Shown piece by piece: positions 50,776-62,197 of a DNA stretch of 64,000 nt. The position numbers and the translations under genes are program-made. Location of the stretch: contig JAFEUB010000908.1 in NCBI GenBank assembly GCA_024529925.1, positions 1,426,001 through 1,490,000 on the forward strand, given 5' to 3'. Origin of the DNA: Ophthalmolycus amberensis. Lineage: Eukaryota; Chordata; Actinopteri; Perciformes; Zoarcidae. Numbering within the stretch: position 1 is the first letter of the stretch; the number at the start of each line of letters is the position of its first letter. A model generated the notes under the pieces. It had not been told where the DNA came from and made no database searches. It saw only the letters and a program-made list of their open reading frames with translations.

Positions 50776-53411
50776 CAAATGAACTTCAACTAGCTGGGCT
50801 TCTTATATCACCAAGTGGCAAGAAAGACCCCGTGTTTAAGGGGTAGGGTATGGGGTGGGTGGCGCAGGACGAGGGAGATTAAAAAGAGCGTTTGCACAAT
50901 GATGCACTGAGGCCAGATGGGTCCTTCACAGCAAGACAAAAAAGGTGAGAGGAGACTTATGAATAGTCACCTCAACAATACTTGTTTGAGGTGCAATGAT
51001 TTTTCAATTACGTCACCCTGGCAACATCCGTGTGTTTTGAGGGAGGAAAGAGAAGAGTGGGTAACCGTGACGACCTGGTGGGATCATGCTCGACCTGCTT
51101 AAAACTATCGAGAGTCAGACCGAGGACTGGATAACACAAACTATTCAAAACCAACAGCGGACATTTACTAAAGCCGAGTCTGAAATTGGGATCATTTAAA
51201 CGCTATCACAGACCAATCAGAAGTAGTGCGTGACTTACTTAAGTACAAGGTAACCATTGTGATCCACAGACTGATGACTTTTTTCAAACTACTATCATAC
51301 ACAAAAAGAGAAGGAGAAAGATGGAGATAGTGTAAAAGCAGTCAAAGACAAAGAGGGATTCTTCAACTGACGATGTAAACCAAGGGGTATGGAAGGGATG
51401 CAGTGAGCGCATTGAGCGCTCCTGCGTCAGAGCCTAAGGTAAGAGCAACAGCTCCATGTCTGCCTCCGGGCTGTTGAGAACACTGTAGGAGAGTTTGATC
51501 AAAACAAGGCTCATACAGTATATCAACAAGACTTTTACGTAGTGGGGAAATTAAAGTTATGCCTTGAATTGCCCTTGGTTGTTGGCTAAGTCTCAGATGA
51601 CCTTTCTAAACCTGGCCCACAAAAGTTCAGGAAAACTAGAAAAAAAACGTTTTGTAACATATTGGTGTTTTATCTCGCTATACCTGCAAGTGCACCCCTG
51701 AAACAAAGTTGAGGGAAACAGCGGTTAAAACACTGAACACATGGTGAATCACTTCCCTCACAACCTCTCTTGACAGCCTACCTGTTCTGTGGTCTAACAG
51801 CCCTGCAGGAGCATCCGTCCTAATCCCCTGACTGAATATAGAAAGTAAAGTGATCACAGAAAAGTTATCTGGTTGTGGGTGTGATGGTATGTATGGTACC
51901 AAACTGGAGAGAAATAAAAGGACATGCATTTTTCTTGTAAAAAGAGAGTCCCTGATATTATAGATATACTGTAAATCCTTTTGAAATCCATTTTGTTTGT
52001 TGATAAGAATAAAATCAGAGGGAAGGAAAATACTCGCAGCAAATAGGAAACTATTTCAGAACAGCACGACAGATTCCTGCCAACTATAACAATGTTGTGT
52101 TGCATCCTTTGTTTAACTGAGACTTTACAAAGCAACGGACTAAAATATTCAAGTAGTTTATGTATGATTGAAAGAGGAATGTTTGACAAATAAACCAACA
52201 ATATTGTGGTCATGTTCTAAGACCTCGATTGTCTTACAGATAATATAAAAACAAGACAGAATTAATAATGACGGACATCAAAAAATGCAGCAAACAAACA
52301 AACAACAAAATTGGAATCTCACACAAAATCAATTCCCCTTGATATTAAAGGAACAGCACAAGAGAGACAAGAGGTGCGTAAAGTATTACCAACCCCCTGC
52401 TCCTCACCAACACCACAAATGTAATCTAGAAACCAAAGATGCTCCTGAAACAGAGAGAAACACCAACAAAGGTGAGAATAATGTCGACGTATTGAAGGGA
52501 ATACTTCACAAAGCCTATTGTGTGAGTATCCTTTTCAGACAGCAAACCCGCTGTAATTTGGTCTGCGTCATCTGCCTCTAGTCACAATGCAGCACCACAG
52601 CTTTGAAATGGATGGCAAATGAAGGCCATTTGTACATAATCACAGCAGATAGAAGAATTCAGAAGCCCTACAATGTGTTGTTGAGGTGTAAAGAAAGACC
52701 TTGGTCTATCTGTAGCAGCCAGCGCAGCAAAGGTTTGGCAAGGGAGGTCTTTTTTTTCCTCCAGAAACAAGCCAATCAATTGAAATCAAATCAGTTTGCT
52801 AGCCGTGACATTTAAACAGTTCAATTTACATCCCTATGTTAAGAGGAGAGCCGCTCTCTAAGATGCCTATTCATTCACAAAGAAACTAGACCTCTATATT
52901 TCAGCTGCTTAATAGAGCAAATATGCTGAAGCTGTACCGAGGAAGAAACCGTGTCTTATCATGGTGTACAAAGGGCTAGTCATTGTCTGCCATTACGAGC
53001 AGAGCACAGAGAGGGATAATACACATAATATAGACAGGACTGGAAAACAGCACCATGCATGCATTACCACATACACACACGCAAGTGCGTTCCAACACAC
53101 GTGCAAATGCACATACACACTTTCTCAGTGGCGATGGTGTATGTCCTGAGGGCTGCGGTCCTGCTGTGCAGGCTGGCAGGCACTTTTGTCATGGTGGTCC
53201 TTTTGTTTCACATCAAACAAACCGCCACAGCTTTGCATATGGCTCCACTAATTTCTGCTAGTGTGCCCCAGCCATTTATCACCGCCTCTCACCCTCTCCT
53301 CCCTTTATCGTGGCTCTGATAGCTGCTCTCCACCAAGCTGTTCTGCTCAGGACGATACAAGCTTCTCCAGGCTAGGGCTGACACACACAGCCGTGCACAT
53401 ATCCATATGTG

Positions 53412-53413
53412 CG

Positions 53414-53439
<26 letters not shown>
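53412..53439. repeat. (CA)n microsatellite
   Basis: 28 bp of CA. Further CA-rich sequence follows at 53488-53522. Confidence 0.96.
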
Positions 53440-53444
<5 letters not shown>

Positions 53445-53828
53445 TAGACCCATAGAATATGTGTGAACCCACTTGCAGGCATAGACATACACACACATGC
53501 ACACAGAGACAGACATACACACAGGAAACTGCACTACTACTGCACCGCTTGCAAGCCCGCCAGCTATGGAGAACCTTGAGAAAAAAACAAACCTTCTCTT
53601 CATCCCCTCCAGAAGCAATAGACAGGCTAGCACTCAGAGTTTCGGAGGCGGCCGAGACGTGCATACAACATGAGACGAGGGGATTTGCAGAGCCTGTGTA
53701 TGGACGGCTTCACAGCTGGGATGATTTTGTCAACAAATTGCTTGTGCGGTGATGAACTCAGGTGAAGGTTGCACTGGTCCTTGAAGAGTATTTCAGATAG
53801 ATACAAAGTGGAACTTAGTTTGACACAG

Positions 53829-54350
53829 TTTAAAGAAATACTCCAACATTTTAGGGAAATCATCTTGTTTGCGGTGTGACTGGGAGTTAGAATCCGTCAA
53901 AAGATCATATCAATTGTATGTCTGTGCATTCAGTAGAGATTGGTCCGGGACCGGTTTAGTCTAGGAAAGCTCAAACACTGGAGGCAGGGTGGAAAAGCTA
54001 ACTTCCAACAAAAGAGACAACTTCCAACAACTTCTAACGTGTCTTTTTTACATTTTGTGTTGCGTTTGTTGGCAGGCTAGCCACCAATCCATCCAAGAAT
54101 CAGCTGGGCTTTGTTAAGACTGAGGGAATTGTATACGACAGCAACTGTGCAATGAGGATATGACTTCTAAGAGGCTGCTTGTCCCTTCTCCCTGCAGTTG
54201 ATCATATAAATACCTCCGATGCAGAAGTTAACTTAAATCACCTAAAGCACATGAAACCACAATGTCTAGTTTTCTATTTCGACGGATTAAATACAGAAAT
54301 ATGAAAACTAAATTACAGTGAGAGAATGTGAATAAGTATATTCCTTTAAA
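53829..54350. mobile_element. Degenerate teleost MITE-like element (TTTAAAG..ATACTCC family)
   Basis: It starts tttaaagaaatactccaaca followed by ttttagggaaat, the recognisable head of a very common teleost dispersed repeat. It ends gtatattcctttaaa, whose complement (TTTAAAGGAATATAC) pairs with the head as an imperfect terminal inverted repeat. The interior is diverged and carries a short tandem of acttccaacaa near 54001-54030. It has no coding capacity. Confidence 0.6.
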
Positions 54351-54439
54351 ACCACGGAAGTTGACAATAAACATTACATGACATTTTAAAATATTAATTT
54401 AGAAAGAAAAATGTGTCAAAATACACCAGGTATAGACAC

Positions 54440-54564
54440 TTAAAGGTGCTAAATTTAAAATTCAGAGCATATCTAGTGTCTCTCCACGGCTCTCAACATG
54501 GCGACAGCTGACCCACGAGCGCCCGGAATGGCTGTACAAACAAAGCACTTAGAAGCTCAGAATG

Positions 54565-54623
<59 letters not shown>

Positions 54624-54751
54624 GAGGAAGAGCAACTTCATTCTCTGCTCAGGTAGCCATGACGCCACTATATCTTTACATTTAGAATATGTAAATAAAT
54701 AGTTGTGTGCTGCTATATTTATGTACTGAATGTCGTATAGAGAACCTTTAA
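54440..54751 (+). mobile_element. Small inverted-repeat element, copy 1, expanded by a (CA)n tract
   Basis: It begins ttaaaggtgct and ends agaacctttaaa, forming short terminal inverted repeats. The block agcatatctagtgtctctcc followed by acggctctcaacatggcga also occurs, in opposite orientation, at 58402-58555. That identifies both as copies of one dispersed repeat family. Copy 1 contains a 54-bp (AC)n run at 54567-54620. No open reading frame of note. Confidence 0.65.
54567..54620. repeat. (AC)n microsatellite inside transposon copy 1
   Basis: 54 bp of pure AC, about 27 units. It is absent from the related copy at 58402-58555. Confidence 0.97.
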
Positions 54752-54835
54752 AGTAGTATGAGTAAAAATAAGAATAAGGTACAATAACAACACTTCATAC
54801 AATGAATTGTAATATTTATATATGTGCATTTTTTT

Positions 54836-55029
54836 TATTTTCCAGAGGCATTCTGCAAAAAGGCTGAGGACTGGAAACCGAAGTGTTTGCACCGCGCCAT
54901 GTGTTCAGTGGGCTGTTACCATGCCAGTCATGAAGCTGTACAGACCACTGCCAGACCCAGAGTCCTGCACAGAGGGCATAGTTGGCACCACAGCTGCCCT
55001 GACGGTCACCACGACTGGGAGAGAAGGAA
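54836..55029 (+). other. Unassigned plus-strand open segment after a strong splice acceptor
   Basis: A T-rich tract ending tttattttccag precedes locally GC-richer sequence. One frame reads EAFCKKAEDWKPKCLHRAMC and stays open for about 63 codons to a stop. A second frame, with an internal Met, is open past 55090 and has an acidic end. I recognise neither, and no clear donor was found. It sits immediately 3' of a small transposon, which itself can supply splice-like tracts. It lies on the strand opposite to the host gene. Confidence 0.12.
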
Positions 55030-55945
55030 TTAAGGAGGACGAAGAAAATGAGGACACAATACAGGACATAAAGCAGAGTGGATTTTGGAATGGCAAATAG
55101 TGTGGTGAAAGGGTGTAGTACATATAGTAACACAGATTGAAGAGTGAGAAAGTTAAAGACGACTATGCGAACAAAGTAATACAAAATAAAAAAAACAGTT
55201 GCATTGCACAGAGAAATGGGAACGAGATTGTTTAGAAAACTGCCTTGTGGTAAATGAATAGGAAATCTTAAAAGAGACAGAAAATACAAGAGTAACTACT
55301 TTTTCTTTCTTTTAATTCAACTTGAGAATCTGATTATATTTTTTTTGCATCTCATTTAGTGTGAGGATGCCATATCAGGAAAATTCAATCACTTTTTAAA
55401 CTCCGAGCTATGTAAAACTAACTTCTCCGACTTAGACCGATTCACCCGGCAGTGTTTCATCTTTCTCATCCTCCACACACTGGTATGGCGATGAAGTCCA
55501 CAAGGAGTGAAGAAATCCTTCATATCTTCCGATCTTACCTCAAGCATCTCTTCCCACATCCAACTCCTGGCCAAAGCACACACACACTTGCACACACATG
55601 CATCCAAGGACAGCAGAGAGAGAACTAAGGTATATTCATATATAGATTGAAACAGATGGCTCGAGACAGAAAGTGTAAGGAAGATATCCTGCAAGCATGT
55701 ACTGTATATATGTGGCGTGTTCATAGAGGACACTTAAAATCTGTAATCATGTTCTTGAGGGGCTGTTGTGGCGGCTGGCTTGTTGTCTGGTTGGCACCCA
55801 CACATTTGTGTACTCGGAAACAGATGCATTCTTACATAAGACCTGATATAATGCTGCCCTGTCCTACCCAATAAGAGTGCTCCTTTTTTGCTCGGAAGGT
55901 TAGTGCGGGTTAGACAACCCTTCCTCATCACAATCACCCCTTCCA

Positions 55946-55966
55946 CCCCCCCCCCCCCCCCCCCCC
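55946..55966. repeat. Poly-C run
   Basis: 21 consecutive C. A (CT)n run follows at 56068-56090. Confidence 0.95.
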
Positions 55967-56067
55967 GCACTCCTGGCAATGAAAAAAGATGAAAAGACAG
56001 ACTGAGCCAAGGGAGAGATGGAGGCAGGGCCCTTTTTCTGTATGGTTCTATCCCCCTGGTCCCATAC

Positions 56068-56090
56068 TCTCTCTCTCTCTCTCTCTCTCT
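56068..56090. repeat. (CT)n microsatellite
   Basis: 23 bp of CT, about 140 bp before the AT satellite. Confidence 0.95.
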
Positions 56091-56228
56091 ACTTCGTTCT
56101 GGGGTGAGATTTTGTCCTGAGGTGAAAAAAAGGATACTACAGACCGGGAACCTAGAGGAACATGGCCAGTTTGTGTGTGTATGCGATGGAAAGACACAGT
56201 CCACAGCCATGCTAAAACCTGTAAGAAG

Positions 56229-56403
56229 GATATATGATATATATATATATATACACCGGTATATATATATATATCATATATATATATATGATATATATAT
56301 ATATCATATATATATATATGATATATATATATATCATATATATATATATGATATATATATATATATATATATATATGATATATATATATATATATATATA
56401 TAT

Positions 56404-56441
<38 letters not shown>

Positions 56442-56659
56442 ATATATATATATATATATATCATATATATATGATATATATATATATCATATATATATCA
56501 TATATATATATATATCATATATATCATATATATATCATATATATATATATCATATATATATGATATATATATATATATCATATATATATCATATATATAT
56601 ATGATATATATATATATATCATATATATATCATATATATATATGATATATATATATATA
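56229..56659. repeat. Palindromic AT satellite (ATATATC/GATATAT array)
   Basis: About 430 bp consist of TA steps interrupted at intervals by tatcata and tatgata. Almost every segment is therefore its own inverted repeat. Near the left end the palindrome is centred on ACCGGT (56255-56260). It should extrude cruciforms easily and is likely to vary in length between individuals. The open frame running through it is a repeat artefact. Confidence 0.95.
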
Positions 56660-56789
56660 GGAATACTGGGTTTCAAACAAAGTAGCACGGATGGATTCCG
56701 TGATCGTTGAAGAATGATGGAGAGGGGAAAAGGGCGAGAAAGGTGGGGGCGAAGCAGAGGAAGAGCTTTCCCCCTGCAGCACTTATTCA

Positions 56790-57085
56790 AAGGCATTTAG
56801 CTACTCTTTGATGTATCTATAATTAGTCAGTACACACTGTGAAGTGTTTTAAAAGAAATAAAATTGCAATGAAACACTCGAGCGCTCCAAACAGGGGCTA
56901 ACATGCTTCGGAGCATGGGGAGCGAGCAGGAGAAATTAATGGTGTGCCTTTTTGATGTGCTTGATCAGAAATGTATTTATTAACTGCAAAGCGGAGCAGT
57001 AATTAACCCACAGACAGCTTGTTTTCTCTGGGTCTTCTCGTGTGTCAAACGGTTCACCCCGCAAGGCTCCACTCTCTACTCGCCG
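56790..57085. promoter_or_regulatory. Candidate conserved non-coding element
   Basis: Immediately right of the AT satellite, a repeat-free stretch reads ctataattagtcag, gagaaattaatggtgtg and tgatgtgcttgatcag. It resembles developmental enhancers in texture only. Confidence 0.28.
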
Positions 57086-58401
57086 GCTCATGCGCACACA
57101 CCTCCCACCACGTCCCGCTGGACCACTTTCTCCTCAATTAAGTAGACGGTGAGCACATGTATGTGCATGAGTGTGTGAGGGAGTGCAGAAAAACAGCAAT
57201 AAAAAGTAAGAAATGTATCTTTATATGGTATTCCTGTAAAATGCAAGTAGTCTGAATGTATATGGATAAAAAGCCAAATAGCCTGGAGTATAATACTTAA
57301 CATGAACAATGCACCTAAACAGAATAATAAATTATAATAACACAAAATACTCTCTTCAAAACCAGCATGATTGGCTTGGACAAGTTGGCACGGTAGGTAC
57401 GGGTGGGTAACCGAGGGTGGCTAATAAAGAATATGAATGTGTATTTGTGTTTGTTTCAGTTTGTAAAGAGGTGAAGGAGTTTCGACACTAATAGACAACT
57501 GAAGCTGGGATGGCCTCAAGGGAAACCTGACAATGGCATACTCGAAAACCCTGTCACTTAAAGTGAACACAATGACGTTTCAAGTCTCTGTTTTGATGTT
57601 ACCTTCTCCATACTGCATCTGCTATATGCTATGTATTTATATATGCACATACTGTACATGAGTAATTTAAAGACGGTTTTCACATGACAAGGACATCACA
57701 TAAAATAATGCAGTTAAAAACCTGGTTGAGTCCTTTACGCAGAGAGGGAGTCTGACTGAAGGAAACATAGAGAGACAGAAAGAGACAAATAGAGGGAATG
57801 GCTAGTCTTCGTCACACAGCCAGAAAGCCCAGGAGATTGTGAGGCTGTCACGGACAAAACACTGCATGAATATTTAGCAGCCAAATTAAAATTACAAAAT
57901 ACTAAACAAAAAAAAGAGGAGGTGAAAGAGAAAGAAAAGAAGATATTCCTGAAAACACCAGTGGGACAAGTGCCCACCTTTAATCCCCCACTAGCCGTAT
58001 CCTCACAGTGCCGCCTTTCCTGAGAAAAGAGAAGAGATATGTCTTGAATAATATGGGATGTAGTGAGTCTAGCAGTAAATCCTTCAGATCAAGAAACCAG
58101 CAAACTGGCAATGTACCCGAGCTCTCAGATCATAGAGACGCTTGCAAACACAACTAGCACCGTGTGTTGGCTAGCAGAGCTTAAGACAGTGAAGTCCTTA
58201 CTATTTTAAACGCGGCTAGCACAGCATGTCTGCAACACGCCTGGCACTGAGCCAAGATAGCTACATACACGTGTTTGTTGAAATTTCAAAAGCCGCAAAT
58301 ACAACTGAACTAGACTTTTAGGTTTTCTTTTGCTTCCCATTATCAAGCTGTAGAGAGCTACGGCATGCTGGAATTCATATGAGGAAGTGTGCAAAGATGT
58401 T

Positions 58402-58555
58402 TTAAAGGTGATTTATCGGTTGGATTTAAATAGTTTAAAATACGATGACTAATCAGGTATTGTTAGCTGAGAGCCGCCGGCTCAGTCTTCGCCATGTTGA
58501 GAGCCGTGTGGAGGCAGTAGATATGCTCTGTATTTCTTATGGAGCACCTTTTAAG
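58402..58555 (-). mobile_element. Small inverted-repeat element, copy 2
   Basis: On the minus strand it starts acttaaaaggtgctccat and runs through cagagcatatctactgcctcc and acacggctctcaacatggcga. It ends caccttta aa at 58402. It shares the central block with copy 1 at 54440-54751 but lacks the microsatellite and is about half as long. It lies inverted with respect to copy 1, about 3.7 kb away. Confidence 0.65.
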
Positions 58556-59694
58556 TTACTGTATAAGGATTTTAAGATCAAAACATTGTTTTAAATTAAA
58601 CGGCACGAAAGAGCTCGAAGCCATGGTGAGGTTTTATCCTTTTTGTTCGACATTAACGACACGGTGCATGTTTTTGTTGCTGTATACGGTATGTCACTAG
58701 TAGTATACACATTAGACTTAGATTAGATGATAAGTCAAACAGCAAGTAGCAGAGTTCCAGGGTACAAACAAACCTCCCCACCATTAACCATGACTCCTAA
58801 ATGCTACTCCGACCTGGTAAATAACTTGCCATGATGGTATTAGCGACCTACACCCTGAAGCTCTATTGTTAATATGTAACTCTAGTCGTTAAAACACTAA
58901 CAGACGAGAAAGTGATGATCAATATGTGATGCAGAGTCCCACAAGGATATCGCAGTAAACCAAAGACCAAAAAAATAAAGAATGGACCTCAGCCTTCATG
59001 TAACCCACTAAAGACACACTGTAGGCCCATTTAGCTGAAGGGTGCGGTTATAAAGCCAAGAGGCTGGCCGAACTTTTACTTTCACCCTCCCCTGTGCACC
59101 ATTAATTTCTTCAAATCCACTTCCCTCCCACCATCTTTCCACCTATCCTCTGTCTCTCTTAAGGCTGGGAGATCTGCATGCTCTGCAGCAGATCTGGTTT
59201 AACAGTAACACAGTTGTTGCATTGCCATAACTACATTTCTTTATCCAGCCCTCTTCTTCCCCCTGTTTTCCTCCTGTTCTTGATGTGTAGAGGCGGTGGA
59301 TAGTGCCCAAGGACAAGGATGAACCAGATTGTTTACAGAGGCAGTACTTTTTCAAAACTAAATGCTATTTATTTTTAATCGTTCCACCATGTTTTACACA
59401 TTTTCACTCTGGTGCCTGTCTCCCTGAGGTGGCCAGTGTGAATACTCTTCTTCTTGTTTCCATATATATGTGTGTTCAACAATATGGAGTTGATTTGCAT
59501 ACCGAGATGCACGTCTGCATGTATGGGTGTTGCAAACTTAAATTTGAGTTTATGCAACGGTTTATATGGAATATGCAGCTCTTCCAGCACGAACATGTAT
59601 GTAAGTGATTGTACTGACAGGAGTGCATTTTGTTTCAGTGCGTCTCTTTGTCGGTGGGAGGTAAAAAGGACACGCGGAAAACTAAAACACTCAC

Positions 59695-59814
59695 CAGCTC
59701 AACGAAAGACAGCCCTCCGTAGCTGTGGGCCATGATGAAAACATTCTTGGCTGCGGCTTTGGACACAAAGTGGTCCCACACGTACAGCACGTGTTCCTCC
59801 GAGGAACCATTTTC
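59695..59814 (-). CDS. fam172a: FAM172A/ARB2A internal exon with the HSYGG nucleophile elbow
   Basis: This 120-nt exon reads 40 codons in phase 0 at both ends. On the minus strand it is preceded by a good acceptor (gtttttgtgttgcag) and followed by a strong donor (GTGAGTG). The product starts ENGSSEEH and contains YVWDHF, NVFIMAHSYGG and SFVEL. I recognise it as the core of the Arb2 domain of FAM172A/ARB2A, a nuclear and ER-linked protein reported to act in Argonaute/chromatin-linked co-transcriptional regulation and splicing. HSYGG is the position of the alpha/beta-hydrolase nucleophile elbow, with Ser in the middle. Length and phase match the remembered human exon, and most residues agree. 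The next exon is 25 kb downstream at 34617. The preceding exon, expected to end near MQLYIR, was not found in the remaining 4.2 kb. A fam172b-type paralogue is the main alternative. Confidence 0.93.
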
Positions 59815-60367
59815 CTGCAACACAAAAACTCTAACGTTATATCACCAACAAAAAACACTGATGGAAATCACATGAGCTTGAAGGCTGTCAACTTACTCAG
59901 TTGTGCAACTACAAATATACAAATATGTCTCCATCCAGTAAGACTGGAGCATCAATAGAGTTATCAAACTCTTTTAATTCAATGCTACAGCATCGAAACC
60001 TGCACCTCTGGGCCAGCCAAAAAGTAAAGGTATGAAAGAGAAACAAAAAGTGGTGGTGGCCGGAGGAGATTCTATAAAGAGCCACACTTTGGTAAATCAA
60101 TAAGTCTTGCATATTGCAAATGCCCTAAATGTAAAACTCAATAGTCTGGGTGACGTAACGTTTAAATCTTAATTTGTGGCCCGCTGCTGAATCGATGGCC
60201 CATCTATACACCAGTAGAGGCATAATGGGAAGACACTAGGGGAAGGTCAAAGGAAAAAAAACAAGGAGGACGTATACACATGCATAAACAAAACAGCACA
60301 GTTTCGCACCAGCGAGGACAATCACAAACCCTGACGTATGTTCTCACTCTCATCTGCATGCACACGA

Positions 60368-60368
<1 letters not shown>

Positions 60369-60409
<41 letters not shown>
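60369..60409. repeat. (CA)n microsatellite
   Basis: 41 bp of CA in the intron about 550 bp upstream of the 59.8 kb exon. Confidence 0.97.
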
Positions 60410-61081
60410 CCAGAAGGCATGTTTAATTAACCAGAGACGTAGGCGATTATCCAGGGCTGGAAAGAACAATAGTAAAAGTACAGGCGAGAAAAGGGCATCC
60501 ATTAATGAACTTGTGACATTGATTCTACACTTTGATTTCCTATCAAACTGTCTGGTTCACAATAGAAATCAACAATGCATTCCCACAAGAGGTTGCACCA
60601 CACATGGAGCTTTGTCGACTAGAAACACCTGTATCCTTAGATCACAACACCACGCTGTATTTAAGATAGCACAATGCTGGATGCAAACACGCTATTCACA
60701 CACAATCCTTTTAATAAGCATATATATACATAACAAAATGAAACAAACACATGGCCTACACAGAGAATGAAAACTCATCTGTTAATTGAGTGTCAAACTG
60801 TTCCATGCGACTCCAAAACAAATAATTATGGATGTGAGGTGAAGGACAGAGGAGGTGTCTTAAGAGACTCTCTTGTTAGTTTCCATAAATGTGTTTGCAT
60901 TTCAAAGAAAGATAATTACTTCAACATTCCCATTTCTAAAGCTGGTAATTGAGGAGATGGTGTAGTAGAACGAACACGCTACATACAATATGGTTGAAAC
61001 TTTACCTTATATAGAAAGTAAGGTAGCTTGTGATTTGATGAGATGTTTTTGCTTGTGTGTATCTGTGTGTACAAATATTTG

Positions 61082-61086
<5 letters not shown>

Positions 61087-61119
<33 letters not shown>
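61087..61119. repeat. (GT)n microsatellite
   Basis: 33 bp of pure GT. Confidence 0.97.
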
Positions 61120-61121
<2 letters not shown>

Positions 61122-61321
61122 TCCACTATTTGATGATGTGCTGCTGTGTGTTTTTGTTGCTGTGTTTGTCTAGAGGTAAATTAACCTGTCAGAGTGTTTG
61201 TATTTACTGCTAGATTAGCATGAGGGGGTTGTAGTGTCAGCACCCACCTCAATTCACAGAGTGTGATGCAAGAGCAGGCAACTCCGCTCTGCCCTGCCCT
61301 TCTGCCATCAGTGCGCCCCGA

Positions 61322-61344
61322 GTGTGTGTGTGTGTGTGTGTGTG
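61322..61344. repeat. (GT)n microsatellite
   Basis: 23 bp of pure GT. Confidence 0.96.
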
Positions 61345-61660
61345 TTATCCTACATGCACGGAGATGCTGGCTGAAGCAGAGTTGTCTGTCTGAAAGGCTG
61401 TGACATCAAAGTCCTTTGAAGTCTCCCTCCTCTCTCCTCTGCCATGTCACCCTTCATCTGTGATGCCCATTTCATTAGCCTGCCTCCCTCCCTCCCTCAC
61501 CCCTTCCCTCTCTTCTACCTTCTTCTTCTCCTCCGCTGTTCCCACCTGCTCTCCTTTACACTCCTCCGTCTCCCGTTTTGCCCACCTCTCCACCCACTCT
61601 TTAGTAACAATGCCCGACATGGAGACATTAGGCAGGGTTTGCTTCTGTACATAGCACCTT

Positions 61661-61662
<2 letters not shown>

Positions 61663-61702
<40 letters not shown>

Positions 61703-61729
61703 TGAGTGAGAGAGAGAGAGAGAGAGAGA
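61663..61729. repeat. Compound (GT)n(AGTG)n(AG)n microsatellite
   Basis: GT to 61700, then two to three agtg units, then GA to 61729. Confidence 0.97.
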
Positions 61730-61849
61730 TTTTCTTCCTTAATAATCCTGCTGACATCAACTGATTGCAGACAAATTGTGTCAATGAGTGATAACTTACA
61801 TAATGAAGAGAAAGGAGGAGCGTTTTATATTTATCTATATACTTTCAAT

Positions 61850-62150
61850 CCAAATAATTAAAAGACGCATATTGCATAGCTGATGTCTTAATGGTGGCAA
61901 ATTAGTCTCCCCATGCTCCTGACTCCATCACCCAACAACACACAATATTTGCCTCCACCCTCAGTGGCAGGCAACAGAGTGACTGACTACCTGGCATGGC
62001 AGTGTAGTGAATTATCTAAACAGCATTTGCATATTGTTGCAATTATTTCCTGGGGTTAATTAGCTGCAGTGGAGCGCACCGCCCTGCGAGACCGGCTTCC
62101 TGTCACCAGCTCTCACACAGTATCTTAGCTTATTTATTTATTTCCACAGT
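61850..62150. promoter_or_regulatory. Candidate conserved non-coding element with octamer and SOX-like site
   Basis: ATTTGCATATTGTTGC at 62025-62040 combines an octamer with a SOX-like TTGTT core. Caaataattaaa and gggttaattagctgc flank it. The 12-mer gcatattgttgc also occurs at 10240-10251. Confidence 0.3.
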
Positions 62151-62173
62151 TTCTCCTCGCACTGTGTATGTAC

Positions 62174-62197
62174 GTGTGTGTGTGTGTGTGTGTGTGT
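62174..62197. repeat. (GT)n microsatellite
   Basis: 24 bp of pure GT. Confidence 0.95.

Larger units (their letters stand above)
34618..59694 (-). other. Intron between the 59.8 kb and 34.6 kb exons (25.1 kb)
   Basis: Bounded by GTGAGTG and tgtggcag on the minus strand, phase 0. It contains a LINE-type 3' tail near 37930-38065, several enhancer-like stretches (35.8, 37.0, 39.0, 41.8, 42.2, 45.0, 50.6 and 56.8 kb), purine tracts (46.8-47.1 and 49.1-49.7 kb), microsatellites, three small inverted-repeat elements (53.8, 54.4 and 58.4 kb) and an AT satellite (56.2 kb). Nothing specific is seen in 42480-44900, 47230-49100, 50800-53400 or 57100-58400 apart from ordinary intronic sequence. Two unassigned open segments with upstream splice acceptors (50409-50768 minus, 54836-55029 plus) are listed separately. 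Confidence 0.75.

Noticed and set aside
55734..56210. 158-codon minus-strand frame
   Set aside because: It depends on a poly-C run (Gly stretch) and a (CT)n run (Arg-Glu stretch); artefactual.
56104..56604. 166-codon plus-strand frame rich in Tyr and Ile
   Set aside because: It is a direct translation of the TA satellite.
60330..60370. Minus-strand MQMRVRTYVR reading, superficially like the exon expected upstream of ENGSS
   Set aside because: The similarity is limited to Met-Gln and Tyr-Val-Arg. It runs out of a CA repeat and lacks the expected charged segment before it.
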